A stretch of 64,000 bases of DNA from Streptomyces diastatochromogenes (GCA_026913215.1 JAPTYK010000001.1:1054001-1118000), one strand, 5' to 3'. Shown: positions 27,719-37,275, numbered from the stretch's first letter. Numbers and translations: made by a program. The notes: a model not told the origin generated them from the letters alone.

Positions 27719-29315
27719 ATGCGTGGTCCGTTCCTGATCCGCCGCCGTGGCGGCCGGGCCGCCGCTCCCCGCTCCCCGGCGCGCCCGGGGCGGGGCCGCG
27801 CGCTCCTGCTCGCCGCCTGCTGCGGGGCCCTGCCCGTGCTGGCCTTCCCGGCTCCCGGGCTCTGGTGGTGGGCCTGGCTCGCGCTCGTCCCGTGGCTGCT
27901 GCTGATCCGTACGGCGCCGAGTGCCCGCCGGGCCGGTCTCGACGGCTGGTCCGGCGGGTTCGGCTTCATGCTGGCGATGCACCACTGGCTGCTGCCGAGC
28001 CTGCACGTGTTCCTGCTTCCGCTCGCCGCGCTGCTCGGTCTGCTGTGGCTGCCCTGGGGTGGCTGGTCAGGGCGCTGCTCGGCGGCACCCCTCGGCGCCG
28101 CGGGCGGGCGCGGCGCTGCTCGCGGTGCCCTCGGGCTGGCTGCTGATCGAGCTGGCCCGTTCCTGGGAAGGGCTCGGCGGGCCGTGGGGCTGCTGGGGCG
28201 AGCCAGTGGCAGGTCCCGGCGGCGCTGCGGCTCGCCTCGGTCGGCGGGTGTGGCTGGTGAGCCTCCTCGTGGTGGCGGTGAACACGGCCGTGGTCCTGCT
28301 CGTGACGGCGCCGGGGCGGCGTTCCGTCGGGGCGGCCGGGCTCGCCGCCTGCGCCCTGGTGACGGGGACGGCCGCCTGGGGCGTCCCGGCCCCCGGGAGA
28401 GCGGTGCGGTACGGGTGGGGATCGTGCAGCCGGGGTGTTCGGCGGCCGCGACGGGCCCGCGCTGCGGCTCGCGCGGGCCGAGGCGCTGACCCGTTCCCTC
28501 GCCGGGCGGCGCCTGGACCTGGTCGTGTGGGCGAGAGCGGGGTGGGCACCGATCCGGCGGGCGACCCGGCGCTCGCGGCCCGGCTGGCGGCGCTGTCGCG
28601 GGAGGTGGGCGCGCCGCTCCTGGTGAACGTGGACGCGCGGGCCGCCGACCGGCCCGGCATCTACAAGAGCGCCGTCCTGGTCGGTCCGGCGGGTCTCACG
28701 GGCCAGCGCTACGACAAGATGCGGCTCGTCCCCTTCGGCGAGTACGTACCGGCGCGTCCGCTCCTGGGCTGGGCGACCTCCGCCGGCCGCGCCGCGCGGG
28801 AGGACCGGCGGCGCGGGACCGGGCCGGTGGTGATGACCCTGCCCGCCCGCGCGGCCGGCGCGTCCCCGCTCCGGGTCGGGCCGCTGGTCTGCTTCGAGTC
28901 CGCGTTCCCCGACATGAGCCGGCGGCTGGCCCGCGACGGGGCCGGGCTCCTGGTCGTGCAGTCGTCGACCAGTACCTTCCAGGACAGTTGGGCGCCCGCC
29001 CAGCACGCCTCGCTCGCGGCCCTGCGCGCGGCCGAGACGGGCGGCCCGTCGTCCACGCGACGCTCACCGGGACCAGTGCCGCGTACGGTCCCGACGGGCG
29101 GCGGATCGGGCCGGTGCTGGGCACCGGCGCGAGCGCCGCCGTCGTGCGCGAGCTGCCGCTCTGGGGACGACGACGGCCTATGTCCGGTGGGGCGACTGGC
29201 CCTCGTACGGGGCGCTCGTGGTGGTCGGCGCGGTGTGCGCCGCCGGGGGCGCGGGGCGCTCAGGACGCCTGGGTCAGCGCCTCGCGGACGACGCGCTCGC
29301 ACAGTTCGTGGGTGA
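27719..29315 (+). CDS. lnt: Apolipoprotein N-acyltransferase Lnt (several frame breaks; 3' end uncertain)
   Basis: About 530 residues. It adds the third acyl chain to bacterial lipoproteins at the outer leaflet of the membrane. Five or six hydrophobic helices fill the first half (LPVLAFPAPGLWWWAWLALV, LLPLAALLGLLWLPWG). The nitrilase domain has the catalytic trio in order: glutamate in VGESGVGTD, lysine in YDKMRLVPFGEY and cysteine in PLVCFESAFPD. Breaks occur near 28,060, 28,400, 28,440, 28,530, 29,040 and 29,165, all consistent with single lost bases. No stop appears in the last clear coding frame, so the end at 29315 is a best guess that overlaps the convergent oxidoreductase. Confidence 0.82.
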
Positions 29316-30165
29316 GGAGGGCGTCGCGGGCGCTGAGCAGCCGGCCCTCCCGCACCGCGTCGAGGAAGGCGAGGACGGCCTGCTCGATGCCGCGCTGCCG
29401 GGCGACGGGCACCCAGTCGCCGCGCCGGCGCACGGTCGGCTGCCCCTTGTGGTCGACGACCTCGGCGAGGTTGAGGACCTGGCGCTTGGTGTCCTGTCCC
29501 GACACCTCCAGGATCTCCTCGGTGGAGCCGTTCATCCGGTTCATCATGCCGATGGCGGTGAAGCCGTCGCCGGAGAGCTGGAGCACCACGTGGTGCATGA
29601 GCCCCTCGCGGATCCGGGCCCGCACGTCGATGTGCTCGATCTCGCCGGGGACCAGGAAGCGCAGGGTGTCGACGACGTGGACGAAGTCGTCGAGGACGAA
29701 GGTGCGGGGGTCCTCGGGCAGGCCGATCCGGTTCTTCTGGAGGAGGATCAGCTCGCGCGGGTGCTCCAGGCACTGGGCGTAGCCGGGGGCGAGGCGGCGG
29801 TTGAAGCCGACGGCGAGGCTGACCGAGCGCTTCTCGGCGAGTTCCACGATCCGCTCGGAGTCGGCGTACTCGTACGCGAGGGGCTTGTCGACGTACGTGG
29901 GGACGCCGGCGTCCAGGAGCCGGGTGGCGATCTCGGCGTGGGCGGCGGTGGACGCGTGGACGAAGGCCGCGTCGAGCCCGGCGGAGAGCAGCGAGCCGAG
30001 GTCGTGGTGGCGCCGCTCGGCGGGCAGGTGCAGGGTGTCGGCGACCCGCTCCAGGGTCGCCGGGGTGCGGGTCTGGAGGTGCAGTTCGACCCCGGGAAGG
30101 CTGCCGAGGACGGGAAGGTAGGCCTTCTGCGCGATGTCGCCGAGTCCGATGCAGCCAACCTTCAC
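29260..30165 (-). CDS. Gfo/Idh/MocA-family NAD(P)-dependent oxidoreductase
   Basis: Intact, 301 residues. The Rossmann start VGCIGLGDIAQKAYLPVL (GxGxxA) is at residues 3-20; the second signature is TYVDKPLAYEYADS near residue 95, where DKP replaces the commoner EKP. VGFNRRLAPGY follows, and the C-terminal beta-sheet domain begins near 130. Enzymes of this family oxidise or reduce sugars and related polyols. Nothing in the neighbourhood defines the substrate. Its start has CAAGGAGACCCC upstream. Confidence 0.88.
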   Translation of the reverse strand: MKVGCIGLGDIAQKAYLPVLGSLPGVELHLQTRTPATLERVADTLHLPAERRHHDLGSLLSAGLDAAFVHASTAAHAEIATRLLDAGVPTYVDKPLAYEYADSERIVELAEKRSVSLAVGFNRRLAPGYAQCLEHPRELILLQKNRIGLPEDPRTFVLDDFVHVVDTLRFLVPGEIEHIDVRARIREGLMHHVVLQLSGDGFTAIGMMNRMNGSTEEILEVSGQDTKRQVLNLAEVVDHKGQPTVRRRGDWVPVARQRGIEQAVLAFLDAVREGRLLSARDALLTHELCERVVREALTQAS

Positions 30166-30225
30166 GGGGTCTCCTTGTGCTCGTCCGCCGGCCCCTTCCC
30201 GTGGGGGCCGTTCGCGCGGGTCAGC

Positions 30226-31436
30226 TTACGCGGGGCGGGTCGTGCCGGAGGAGGCGTCCACCGGCGGGCGCCAGTCGCAGATGCCGTCGAAGCCGCGCAG
30301 GGCGAGGCCGGGGCCGAAGCGGGAGACGGCGCGGACGGCCGTGGAGCGCAGGGCGACGGCGGGGCGGGCGGCGAGCAGGGTGAGCGCGCCGGTGCGGGCG
30401 GCCTTGCGGACGAGGGCGGTGGTGCGGGGCAGCCGGTCGGCGGTGTACGCGGCGAGCGCGCGGTCCGGCGCGAAGCCGGGGCGGCGCCCGCGTGGTGGGC
30501 GAGGACGACGGCGTCCTCGACGGCCTGGTTCCCGCCCTGGCCGAGGCTCGGCATCATCGCGTGCGCGGCGTCGCCGAGGAGGGCCACCCTGCCCCGGTGG
30601 AAGGCGGGCAGCGGGTCGGGCATGTGGTGGACGTCGTGCCGCAGGATCCGGTCGGGTTCGACGCCCGCGAGGATCTCGGGGACGGGGTGGTGCCAGTCCC
30701 CGAAGAGCCGGAGCAGTTCGGCCTTCTCGTCGTCGGGCGCGTGGGCGCCGGCGGGGGCCGTGGCCATGGCGTACGCGTAGACCCGGCCGTCCTTGAGGGG
30801 CTGGCTGCCCCACAGCCGCCCGCGCCCCAGGTCTCGTGCGGGGCGAAGGGGCGCCCGGGGCGGGGACGACGACGCGCCAGCTCGTGGCGCCGGAGTAGCG
30901 GGGTCCAGGGTGGTCGGGGAAGAGCGCCCGGCGGGTCGCCGAGTGGATGCCGTCGGCGGCGAGGACGAGTTCGGCCTCCCGTTCGTCCGGGGCCGCGCTC
31001 CGGGGCCGGTGACCGTGACGCGGGCGGGGCGGTGCGCGTCGCCGGGGTCGGTGACGGCGGCGGTCGTGCCGGTGCGGACGGCGTCCTCGGGGAGGGCGGA
31101 GGTGAGGATCTCGACGAGGGTGGCGCGGTGGAGGAGGACGAGGGGTCCGCCGAAGCGGTCGGCGGCGGCCTTGGCGTCGGTGCGGGCGAGCCAGCGGCCG
31201 TCGGGGTGCGCATGCCGCCGTCGCCCTGCCAGGCGGAGAGGGCTCGGACGCGGTCGCCGAGGCCGAGGGTGTCGAGGCGCGCTGCGCGTTGGGGGCGAGG
31301 GCGATGCCGGCGCCGACGGGGTCAGGTCGGCGGCCCGTTCGAGGACGGTGACCCGCCAGCCGCGCCGGTGCAGGGCGACGGCGGCGGTGAGTCCGCCGAT
31401 GCCGGCTCCGACGACGACGGCACGGTGCTGTTCCAT
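30226..31436 (-). CDS. FAD-dependent monooxygenase (several frame breaks)
   Basis: About 400 residues, PHBH-type aromatic hydroxylase fold. FAD-binding GAGIGGLTAAVAL is at residues ~10-22. The GD motif reads HRGRVALLGDAAHAMMPSLG followed by GGNQAVEDAVVLA. The C-terminal helix region is RALAAYTADRLPRTTALV. Breaks lie near 31,330-31,220, 31,000-30,850 and 30,480. Such enzymes hydroxylate aromatic or antibiotic substrates. It is divergent from a TetR gene, with two palindromes between them, so it is probably substrate-induced through that repressor. Confidence 0.85.
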
Positions 31437-31478
31437 GGCTGCTCCTCGGATCGGGGCGGGACGGACGGGGCGATGCGC

Positions 31479-31526
31479 ACTACAGGTGTAGTGAGCTCGA
31501 CACCGTGACCGTACTACAGCTGTAGT
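31479..31526. promoter_or_regulatory. Two TetR-type operator palindromes
   Basis: ACTACAGGTGTAGT (31479-31492) and the perfect palindrome ACTACAGCTGTAGT (31513-31526) lie 34 bp apart centre to centre in the 113-bp gap between the monooxygenase and the TetR gene. They differ at a single base. One is placed to block each divergent promoter. Confidence 0.85.
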
Positions 31527-31549
31527 CGCGCCGGTAGTAGGTTGTCCCC

Positions 31550-32167
31550 ATGACCTCAGCCACCGCCGGGACCCCCGCCCCGGAGTCCCCCGTCTCCCGC
31601 GCCGAGCGGATCGGCGACGCCGCCCTCGCCCTCCTGGTCGAACGGGGGATGCGGGGCCTGACCCACCGCGCCGTGGACGAGCGGGCGGGGCTGCCGCAGG
31701 GGTCGACGTCCAATCACGCCCGCACCCGCCAGGCCCTCCTGGAGACGGCCGTGCGGCGCCAGGTCCAGCGGGAGTCCGAGGTCCTCGCCCCGCACGAGCT
31801 GCCGGACCCCCGGAGCGGCGGCGACGCGCTCGTCGACGCGCTCGCGCTCGCCCTGCACCGCTACCTCACCGACCACCGCTCGCTGCTGGTCTCCCGCTAC
31901 GAACTGGCCCTGGAGGCCACCCGCCGCCCCGAGCTCCGGAGCTTCTTCGACACCGCCGGGGCGACCTTCCACACCCCGCTGATCGCGATGATGACGGCGG
32001 CCGGCTCGCCCGAGCCCGAACGGCACGCGCTCTCCCTGATCGCCTGGTGCGAGGGGCTGATGTTCTCCTGCGCGGCGGGCTCCTTCCACGCGGCGGTGCC
32101 GAGCCGCGCGGAACTGCGCACCGGATTCGACGAGTTGCTGCGCGGCATGCTCGGCGGCCGGCTCTGA
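31550..32167 (+). CDS. TetR-family transcriptional repressor
   Basis: Intact, 205 residues. The helix-turn-helix lies at ~18-60 (RIGDAALALLVERGMRGLTH, then VDERAGLPQGSTSNHARTR), followed by a helical ligand domain with a C-terminal segment LIAWCEGLMFSCAAG. No clear ribosome site precedes ATG 31550; a leaderless message is plausible, since TAGTAGGTT lies just upstream. It most likely represses itself and the divergent FAD monooxygenase through the two palindromes. The ligand is unknown. Confidence 0.9.
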   Translation: MTSATAGTPAPESPVSRAERIGDAALALLVERGMRGLTHRAVDERAGLPQGSTSNHARTRQALLETAVRRQVQRESEVLAPHELPDPRSGGDALVDALALALHRYLTDHRSLLVSRYELALEATRRPELRSFFDTAGATFHTPLIAMMTAAGSPEPERHALSLIAWCEGLMFSCAAGSFHAAVPSRAELRTGFDELLRGMLGGRL

Positions 32168-32223
32168 CGCGTGCGCCCGGAAGCCCGCCGAACCCCTGGC
32201 GCGGCCCGTGATCATGGGGGACG

Positions 32224-32758
32224 ATGCCGCCCATGACCACCGAACACACCGAGACCGTCCCGCGCGTCGACCCGACCACCACCACGGGCGAGCGCGAGGC
32301 GCTGGAGCAGTGGCTCGACTTCCACCGCGCGACCCTCGCGAGGAAGTGCGAGGGGCTCGACGACGCCCAGCTGCGCACCCTCCGCCCCGCCCTCGGACCT
32401 CAACCTCCTCGGTCTGGTCCGGCACATGGCCGAGGTCGAGCGCGGCTGGTTCCGCCGCGTCCTGTCCGGTGAGGAGGCGCCGTGGATCTACTCGACGCGG
32501 GAGGACCACGACCGGGACATCCACGTCACCGAGGAGGACACCTACGAGGAGGCCCACGCCACCTGGCAGGCCGAGATCGCCCGCGCCCGCGAACTGGCCG
32601 CCGGCCATGACCTCGACGACCTGGGCAGGGGCGAGCACCGCAGCGGCGAGACCTTCAACCTCCGGTGGATCTACCTCCACATGATCGAGGAGTACGCCCG
32701 CCACAACGGCCACGCGGACCTCATCCGCGAGCGGATCGACGGCGCGACCGGCGACTGA
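32224..32758 (+). CDS. DinB/DUF664-family protein (one frame break)
   Basis: About 178 residues, four-helix bundle. Segments are [20 protein letters not shown], then after a break near 32,390, [19 protein letters not shown] with the first metal histidine, and [20 protein letters not shown] with the other two histidines (H..E..RH). This His pattern is the DinB/YfiT metal site. Members act in thiol-dependent transfers or have unknown roles. ATG 32224 and ATG 32233 are both possible starts. Confidence 0.85.
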
Positions 32759-32847
32759 CCCCGGACCGGGCGCCGGGCAGGCGTCCGGACCGGGCACCGG
32801 TCCTGGACACCGGCCCCGGACACCGGCCCCGGGCAGGTCAAGACCGG

Positions 32848-32874
32848 GCCCCGTACGGCTCACCCGTGCGGGGC
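32848..32874. terminator. Hairpin after the DinB-family gene
   Basis: GCCCCGTACGG (32848-32858) pairs with 32864-32874 with one mismatch and a five-base loop. Just before it (32,808-32,835) is a short GGACACCGGCCCC duplication. It lies between the DinB-type gene and the small lipoprotein gene. Confidence 0.65.
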
Positions 32875-32919
32875 ATTCCCCGCCGGTAGGGAAGCGAAGA
32901 TCACTTCCGGACCAGCAGA

Positions 32920-33418
32920 GTGGCGCGGGTGCATGGAACCCGAACCACAGTGAAGATCCTGGTCGGGGCGGCGGTCGCCGCCTCGCCGGCTGCGTCTCGG
33001 TGGACGCCCCGCCGACGGCACCCGCCTCCGCGCCCGCGGCCGACACCGTACGCCCCGCCCAGGACGTGGCACCGCAGATCGTCGACGGCCCGGCCCGCGA
33101 GGCGCTCGAAGCGGCGCTCCCGCTCCCCGCCGTCCGCCGCGCCCCGCGCGACGCCCCGGTGGAGCGGCCCCGGCCGACGGCGGCGCCTTCCCGGCCGGAG
33201 GCCCGCGTCCCGGCCCCGTACCGGAGCGGCGTGAGCGTCCGCGCCCGCACCCGCACCCGGCGGCCCGGCCGGACCTTCCCGAACCGCCGGAGCTCAGGGG
33301 GCTTCCGACGGACCCGCCGGTCTCCCGGGCGGACGTCTGCGACCTGGGCGAGCGGTACGGGGGCTGGGCCCCCGGCAGCGATCAGGCCGGGATCTGCCGC
33401 GGCGCCCACGGCCGGTGA
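32920..33418 (+). CDS. Small Pro/Ala-rich lipoprotein (two frame breaks)
   Basis: About 166 residues, no named family recognised. From GTG 32920 it reads MARVHGTRTTVKILVGAAVA; one lost base near 32,985 restores a lipobox LAGC and SVDAPPTAPAS. The central part is Pro/Ala/Arg-rich with EALEAALPLPAV. After a second break (about 33,215-33,290) the C-terminus is RADVCDLGERYGGWAPGSDQ then AGICRGAHGR, with two cysteines that could form a disulfide. It is likely an extracellular lipid-anchored protein. The long open frames around it are GC artefacts; the lipobox and the Cys-containing tail are the reasons I call it. Confidence 0.6.
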
Positions 33419-33436
33419 GCCTCCCCGGAGGAGCCG

Positions 33437-33933
33437 TCAGGCGTCCCCGAGCCGCAGCTCCAGGCGGTCGATCGCGGCCCGCACCCCGTTCCCGTAGCCG
33501 TCGTCGTCGAGGTGGTCCGAGGCGGCGCGGGCCCGGTCCAGATGGACCCGCGCGGCGTCGGGCCGCTGGAGCTTGACGTAGTCGGCGGCCAGGTTGAGGT
33601 GGAGCGAGGGGTAGAGGGCCCGGGCGCGGCCGCCGAGTCGTGCGCGGCGAGCCGCTCCTCGGCGAGGCCCTCGGCCGCGCTCAGCGCCCGCAGGTCCCAG
33701 GCCAGCTCGGTGTCGGGATCGTCCTGGGCGTCCGCCATGTAGTGCGCGAGGGTGCAGCGGTGCAGGGGGTCGCCGTCCGGGCCGATCTGCTGCCACAGGA
33801 GGCCGAAGCGGTTGCGGGCCTCCTCGCGGTCGCCGCCGTGGAGCAGCATCATGGCCTGCCCGATCCTGGTCATGACCCCGTCGTCCGACACCTGGTGCTG
33901 CTCGGTCACCGCGACCTCCACCCGCTCACCCAC
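33437..33933 (-). CDS. TPR-like alpha-helical protein (frame break)
   Basis: About 165 residues. Helical repeats resemble tetratricopeptide motifs: MTRIGQAMMLLHGGDREEAR with FGLLWQQIG, CTLAHYMADAQ, and in the second frame YPSLHLNLAADYVKLQRPDA followed by HLDRARAASDHL. The break is near 33,620. Such proteins usually mediate protein contacts. It lies 46 bp beyond the ung stop, on the same strand, with its own upstream region unclear. Function unknown. Confidence 0.7.
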
Positions 33934-33978
33934 TGGGACTGAAACGCTAGCCGCAGCCGGCCCGGATCGGGCCGAGGC

Positions 33979-34662
33979 TCAGCCGAGGTCCGGGATGCGC
34001 CAGTCGATCGGCTCGTGCCCCTGGGCCGCGACGGCCTCGTTGATCTGGGTGAAGGGGTGCGATCCGAAGAACTTCTTCGCCGACAGCGGCGAGGGGTGGG
34101 CGCCCTTCACCACGGCGTGCCGCTCCTCGTCGATGAGCGGGAGCTTCTTCTGCGCGTAGTTGCCCCACAGGACGAAGACGGCGGGGTCGGGGCGGGAGGC
34201 GACGGCGGTGATCACCGCGTCGGTGAACTTCTCCCAGCCCTTGTTCTTGTGCGAGTTCGCCTCGCCGGATCGGACCGTCAGCACGGCGTTGAGCAGGAGG
34301 ACGCCCTGCTCGGCCCACGGCATCAGATAGCCGTTGTCCGGGATGGGGTGGCCGAGCTCCGCGTGCATCTCCTTGTAGATGTTCCGCAGGGAGGGCGGGG
34401 TCTTCACGCCGGGGCGGACGGAGAAGCAGAGACCGTGACCCTGCCCCTCGCCGTGGTAGGGGTCCTGACCGAGGATCAGGACCTTCACCTTGTCGTACGG
34501 GGTGGCGTCGAGGGCGGCGAAGACCTCGTCCTTCGGCGGGAAGACCGGTCCCTTGGCGCGCTCCTCCTCGACGAACTCGGTGAGCTGGGCGAAGTACGGC
34601 TTCTGCAGCTCCTCGCCGAGGACACCCCGCCAGGACTCGGGCAGCATGCTGGTGTCGGTCAC
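33979..34662 (-). CDS. ung: Uracil-DNA glycosylase, family 1
   Basis: Intact, 227 residues. It removes uracil from DNA in base-excision repair. The catalytic water-activating block is LILGQDPYHGEGQGHGLCFS (Asp and His, near residue 60-80), the uracil-binding region is LLLNAVLTVRSGEANSH, and the minor-groove loop is GAHPSPLSAKKFFG. I start at GTG 34662 because GGAGG lies about nine bases upstream and the longer open frame adds only a charged leader. It stands alone between hairpin-bounded neighbours. Confidence 0.95.
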   Translation of the reverse strand: MTDTSMLPESWRGVLGEELQKPYFAQLTEFVEEERAKGPVFPPKDEVFAALDATPYDKVKVLILGQDPYHGEGQGHGLCFSVRPGVKTPPSLRNIYKEMHAELGHPIPDNGYLMPWAEQGVLLLNAVLTVRSGEANSHKNKGWEKFTDAVITAVASRPDPAVFVLWGNYAQKKLPLIDEERHAVVKGAHPSPLSAKKFFGSHPFTQINEAVAAQGHEPIDWRIPDLG

Positions 34663-34710
34663 GGTCACAACCTCCGGTGGACGTTCCTGTTTCTCCACCG
34701 AGAACCTATC

Positions 34711-34731
34711 GGGGCCACTGACAGTGGCCCC
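34711..34731. terminator. Hairpin between the binding-protein gene and ung
   Basis: GGGGCCACT (34711-34719) pairs perfectly with 34723-34731 across a three-base loop. It follows the stop of the substrate-binding protein gene (transcribed leftward) and precedes ung. Confidence 0.75.
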
Positions 34732-34753
34732 CTCAGGCCCGGGGCGGGGCCCG

Positions 34754-36337
34754 CTACCAGCTGGCCCGGCGGCTCAGCTCCCACATCTGCATGACCGTCT
34801 GCGGGTCGAGGGCGCGCTCGCCGCCGCCGATGTCCTCGCCGGCCGCGATGTAGAGCTTGCCCTGCCACAGGGGCAGCAGCCGGACGTCCTGGACCATGAT
34901 CTCCTGGGCCTCGACGAACTCGTCCGTGACGGTCCCGCGGTCGCTCTGGCGGCGGGACTTCGGGAGCAGTTCGCCGGTGATCCGGGGGCTCTCGTACGGC
35001 GTGCCGAGGACGTTCTCCTTGCCCACGAAGGGGGCGACGAAGTTGTCCGGGTCCGGGAAGTCGGGGAACCAGCCGCGGCCGAAGACCGGGTACTCGCCCT
35101 TCTGGTAGCCCGCCTGGAACTCCTTCCAGGGCTTGCCGTGCAGGGTCACCTTGAAGAGGCCGGATTCCTCCAGCTGCCGCTTGAGTTCGGTGAACTCGGC
35201 GGCCGTCGAGGAGCCGTACCGGTCGGTGGTGTACCAGAAGTCCAGCGCGACGGGCTCGGTGATGCCGGCGTTGCGGAGGATCTTCTTCGCCTTCTCCTTG
35301 CTGGGGGAGCCGTAGCGGTCGAAGAACTTCGTGGTGTGGGCGGCGATTCCCTTGGGCACCATCGAGTACAGGGGCTCGGCGGTGCCCTGGTAGACCTTGT
35401 TGACCAGTTCGTCGCGGTCGACGAGCTGGGCGATGGCCTTGCGGACGGGAAGCTTGGCGACGGACTCGTCCTGGGTGTTGAAGACCAGGTAGCGGATGTC
35501 GGCGCCGGTCGACTCGACGATCTGGAGGCCCTTGTTCTCGGGCTTGTCCTCCTGGAGGGACACGACCTCGGCGGCGGTGAGGCCGCGGTAGGTGGCGTCG
35601 ATCTCCTTCTTCCGGAGGGCGGCGACCATGGCGTCGGAGTCGTCGAAGTACTTGATCGTGACGCCGCCGTTCTTGCGGTCGGCGAAGCCCTTGTAGGTGG
35701 GGTTCTTCGCCAGCTCCGCCGTCTCGCGCTCGGTGTACGAGTCGAGGACGTACGGTCCCGAGCCCATGACCTTGCCGTCCTTGCGGAGCTGGTCGGCCGG
35801 GTACTCCGCGGGGTCCACCAGCGACATCGCGGGGGTGGCGAGGATGAACGGGAAGGTCGCGTCCGACTTGTTGAGCCGGAAGACGACCGTGCGGTCGCCG
35901 ACGGTCTCGATCTTGTCGAGCGAGCCGAGCATCCCGTTGGGGCCGCCCTTGACGTCGATCGTGCGGATGCGCTCGATCGAGTACTGCACGGCCTTGGCGT
36001 CCAGCTTGTGCCCGTTGGAGAACGTGAGGCCCTCCACGAGCTTGCACTCGAAGACCCGACTGGAGGTGTCCGTGAACTTGCAGTCGGCGGCGTCCGGCTG
36101 CGGCGTGGTGCTGCCCGTCGGGAATGCGACCAGAGTCTGGAAGACATTCCGGAAAAGCTCCCAGGAATTGTCCCAGGCGGCGGCTGGATCAAGCGTGGAG
36201 GGAGAACTCATCGTACCGACGACGATTCTCTGATCCCCGGCGGATTCGCTGTCCGAGAAGACACCGCATCCGGTTACCAGGGATATGGACACAAGGGCTG
36301 CAGCGGCCTGCAGACTGGTCCGGTTGAACACGTGCAC
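34754..36337 (-). CDS. ABC transporter substrate-binding lipoprotein, peptide/nickel type (SBP family 5)
   Basis: Intact, 527 residues. Signal peptide with lipobox VTGCGVF (residues ~21-27) marks a membrane-anchored extracellular receptor. The family-5 fold is clear: IVVGTMSSPSTLDPAAAWDN, LVEGLTFSNGHKLDAKAVQY, VMGSGPYVLDSY, PVRKAIAQLVDRDEL and GWFPDFPDPDNF. No permease or ATPase genes are adjacent, so it may be an orphan receptor served by a transport system elsewhere. The start is GTG 36337 (or GTG 36331). Genes on the same strand to its right end at 36480 with a separate hairpin, so it appears to be a single-gene unit. Confidence 0.9.
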   Translation of the reverse strand: MHVFNRTSLQAAAALVSISLVTGCGVFSDSESAGDQRIVVGTMSSPSTLDPAAAWDNSWELFRNVFQTLVAFPTGSTTPQPDAADCKFTDTSSRVFECKLVEGLTFSNGHKLDAKAVQYSIERIRTIDVKGGPNGMLGSLDKIETVGDRTVVFRLNKSDATFPFILATPAMSLVDPAEYPADQLRKDGKVMGSGPYVLDSYTERETAELAKNPTYKGFADRKNGGVTIKYFDDSDAMVAALRKKEIDATYRGLTAAEVVSLQEDKPENKGLQIVESTGADIRYLVFNTQDESVAKLPVRKAIAQLVDRDELVNKVYQGTAEPLYSMVPKGIAAHTTKFFDRYGSPSKEKAKKILRNAGITEPVALDFWYTTDRYGSSTAAEFTELKRQLEESGLFKVTLHGKPWKEFQAGYQKGEYPVFGRGWFPDFPDPDNFVAPFVGKENVLGTPYESPRITGELLPKSRRQSDRGTVTDEFVEAQEIMVQDVRLLPLWQGKLYIAAGEDIGGGERALDPQTVMQMWELSRRASW

Positions 36338-36444
36338 GCTCCTCGTTCAGCCAGGGGTCGGCCGACGATACCGCAGCACCCCGCCAGGTCAATCTTCGAG
36401 CCCGACGGGGCACTTGAGGCATTCGGCGCACAACCGGTCCCAAT

Positions 36445-36472
36445 CCGGACAGGAAATCCGGAAAGTGTCCGG
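36445..36472. terminator. Inverted repeat downstream of the SDR operon
   Basis: CCGGACA (36445-36451) and its reverse complement TGTCCGG (36466-36472) are separated by 14 bases. They lie directly after the stop of the leftward SDR gene and before the binding-protein gene; terminator or operator. Confidence 0.45.
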
Positions 36473-36479
36473 TTATCGG

Positions 36480-37247
36480 TCACCCGACTCCGGCGTTCAG
36501 GAAAAGGCCGCCGTCGGCGACGAGCGTCTGACCAGTGATCCACTCCGACTGGGACGAGGTCAGGAAGGCGGCCGCGCCTCCGATGTCCTCGGGCTCGCCG
36601 AGCCGGCCGAGCGGATAGGCGGCGGCCGCCTCGGCCTCACGGCCCTCGTAGAGCGCCTGCGCGAATTTCGTCTTCACGACGGCCGGGGCGATCGCGTTGA
36701 CCCGCACGAGGGGCGCGTATTCGTGCGCCAGCTGGAGGGTCAGATTGATCATCGCGGCCTTGCTCATGCCGTAGGCGCCGATGAAGGGCGAGGCGGAGAC
36801 GCCGGCGATCGAGGCGATGTTCACGATCGCCCCGCCGTGCTCCTTCTGCCAGGCGTGCCAGCTCCGCTGCGCGAAGCCGAGCGCGGAGATCACGTTCGTC
36901 TCGAAGACCTTGCGGGCCACCCCGAGGTCCATGTCCGCGATGGGCCCGAAGACGGGATTCGTACCGGCGTTGTTGACCAGGAAGTCCAGCCGGCCGAAGC
37001 CGTCCATCGCCGCCTCGACGGCGGCGGCCTGGTGGGCCTCGTCGTGCGCCTTGCCGGGGACCCCGATGACCCGGTCGGCCCCGAGCCGCTCGACGGCCTC
37101 CTTGAGGGCCTCCTCGCCGCGCCCGGTGATGACGACCCGGTCGCCGCGGGCGACCAGCGCCTCGGCGACGCCGTAGCCGATGCCCCGGCTGGCGCCGGTG
37201 ACGAGGGCGACCTTGCCGGACGGCTCCGGCCTCTCCTGCGTGCTCAT
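36480..37247 (-). CDS. SDR-family oxidoreductase
   Basis: Intact, 255 residues, classical short-chain dehydrogenase. NAD(P)-binding TGASRGIGYGVAEAL (~17-31), NNAG motif LVNNAGTNPV, catalytic serine in NIASIAGVSASPF, and Y-x3-K as GAYGMSKAAM. The C-terminal region (GRLGEPEDIGGAAAFL, VADGGLFL) is typical of FabG-like enzymes. It starts 28 bp after the end of a second SDR gene on the same strand, so they form a two-gene operon. The hydroxy/keto substrate cannot be predicted. Confidence 0.9.
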   Translation of the reverse strand: MSTQERPEPSGKVALVTGASRGIGYGVAEALVARGDRVVITGRGEEALKEAVERLGADRVIGVPGKAHDEAHQAAAVEAAMDGFGRLDFLVNNAGTNPVFGPIADMDLGVARKVFETNVISALGFAQRSWHAWQKEHGGAIVNIASIAGVSASPFIGAYGMSKAAMINLTLQLAHEYAPLVRVNAIAPAVVKTKFAQALYEGREAEAAAAYPLGRLGEPEDIGGAAAFLTSSQSEWITGQTLVADGGLFLNAGVG

Positions 37248-37275
37248 GCGCGCCTCCTCCTGTCCCCGCCGGCCG

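Noticed and set aside
32762..32850. GGACACCGGCCCC-type short repeats after the DinB gene as a coding or regulatory element.
   Set aside because: Only two or three imperfect copies in a GC-rich gap; no more than low-complexity sequence, apart from the separate hairpin at 32848-32874.
32933..32953. Six-codon leader ORF (MEPEPQ) overlapping the lipoprotein reading frame.
   Set aside because: No ribosome site, and the in-frame GTG at 32920 explains the signal peptide better.
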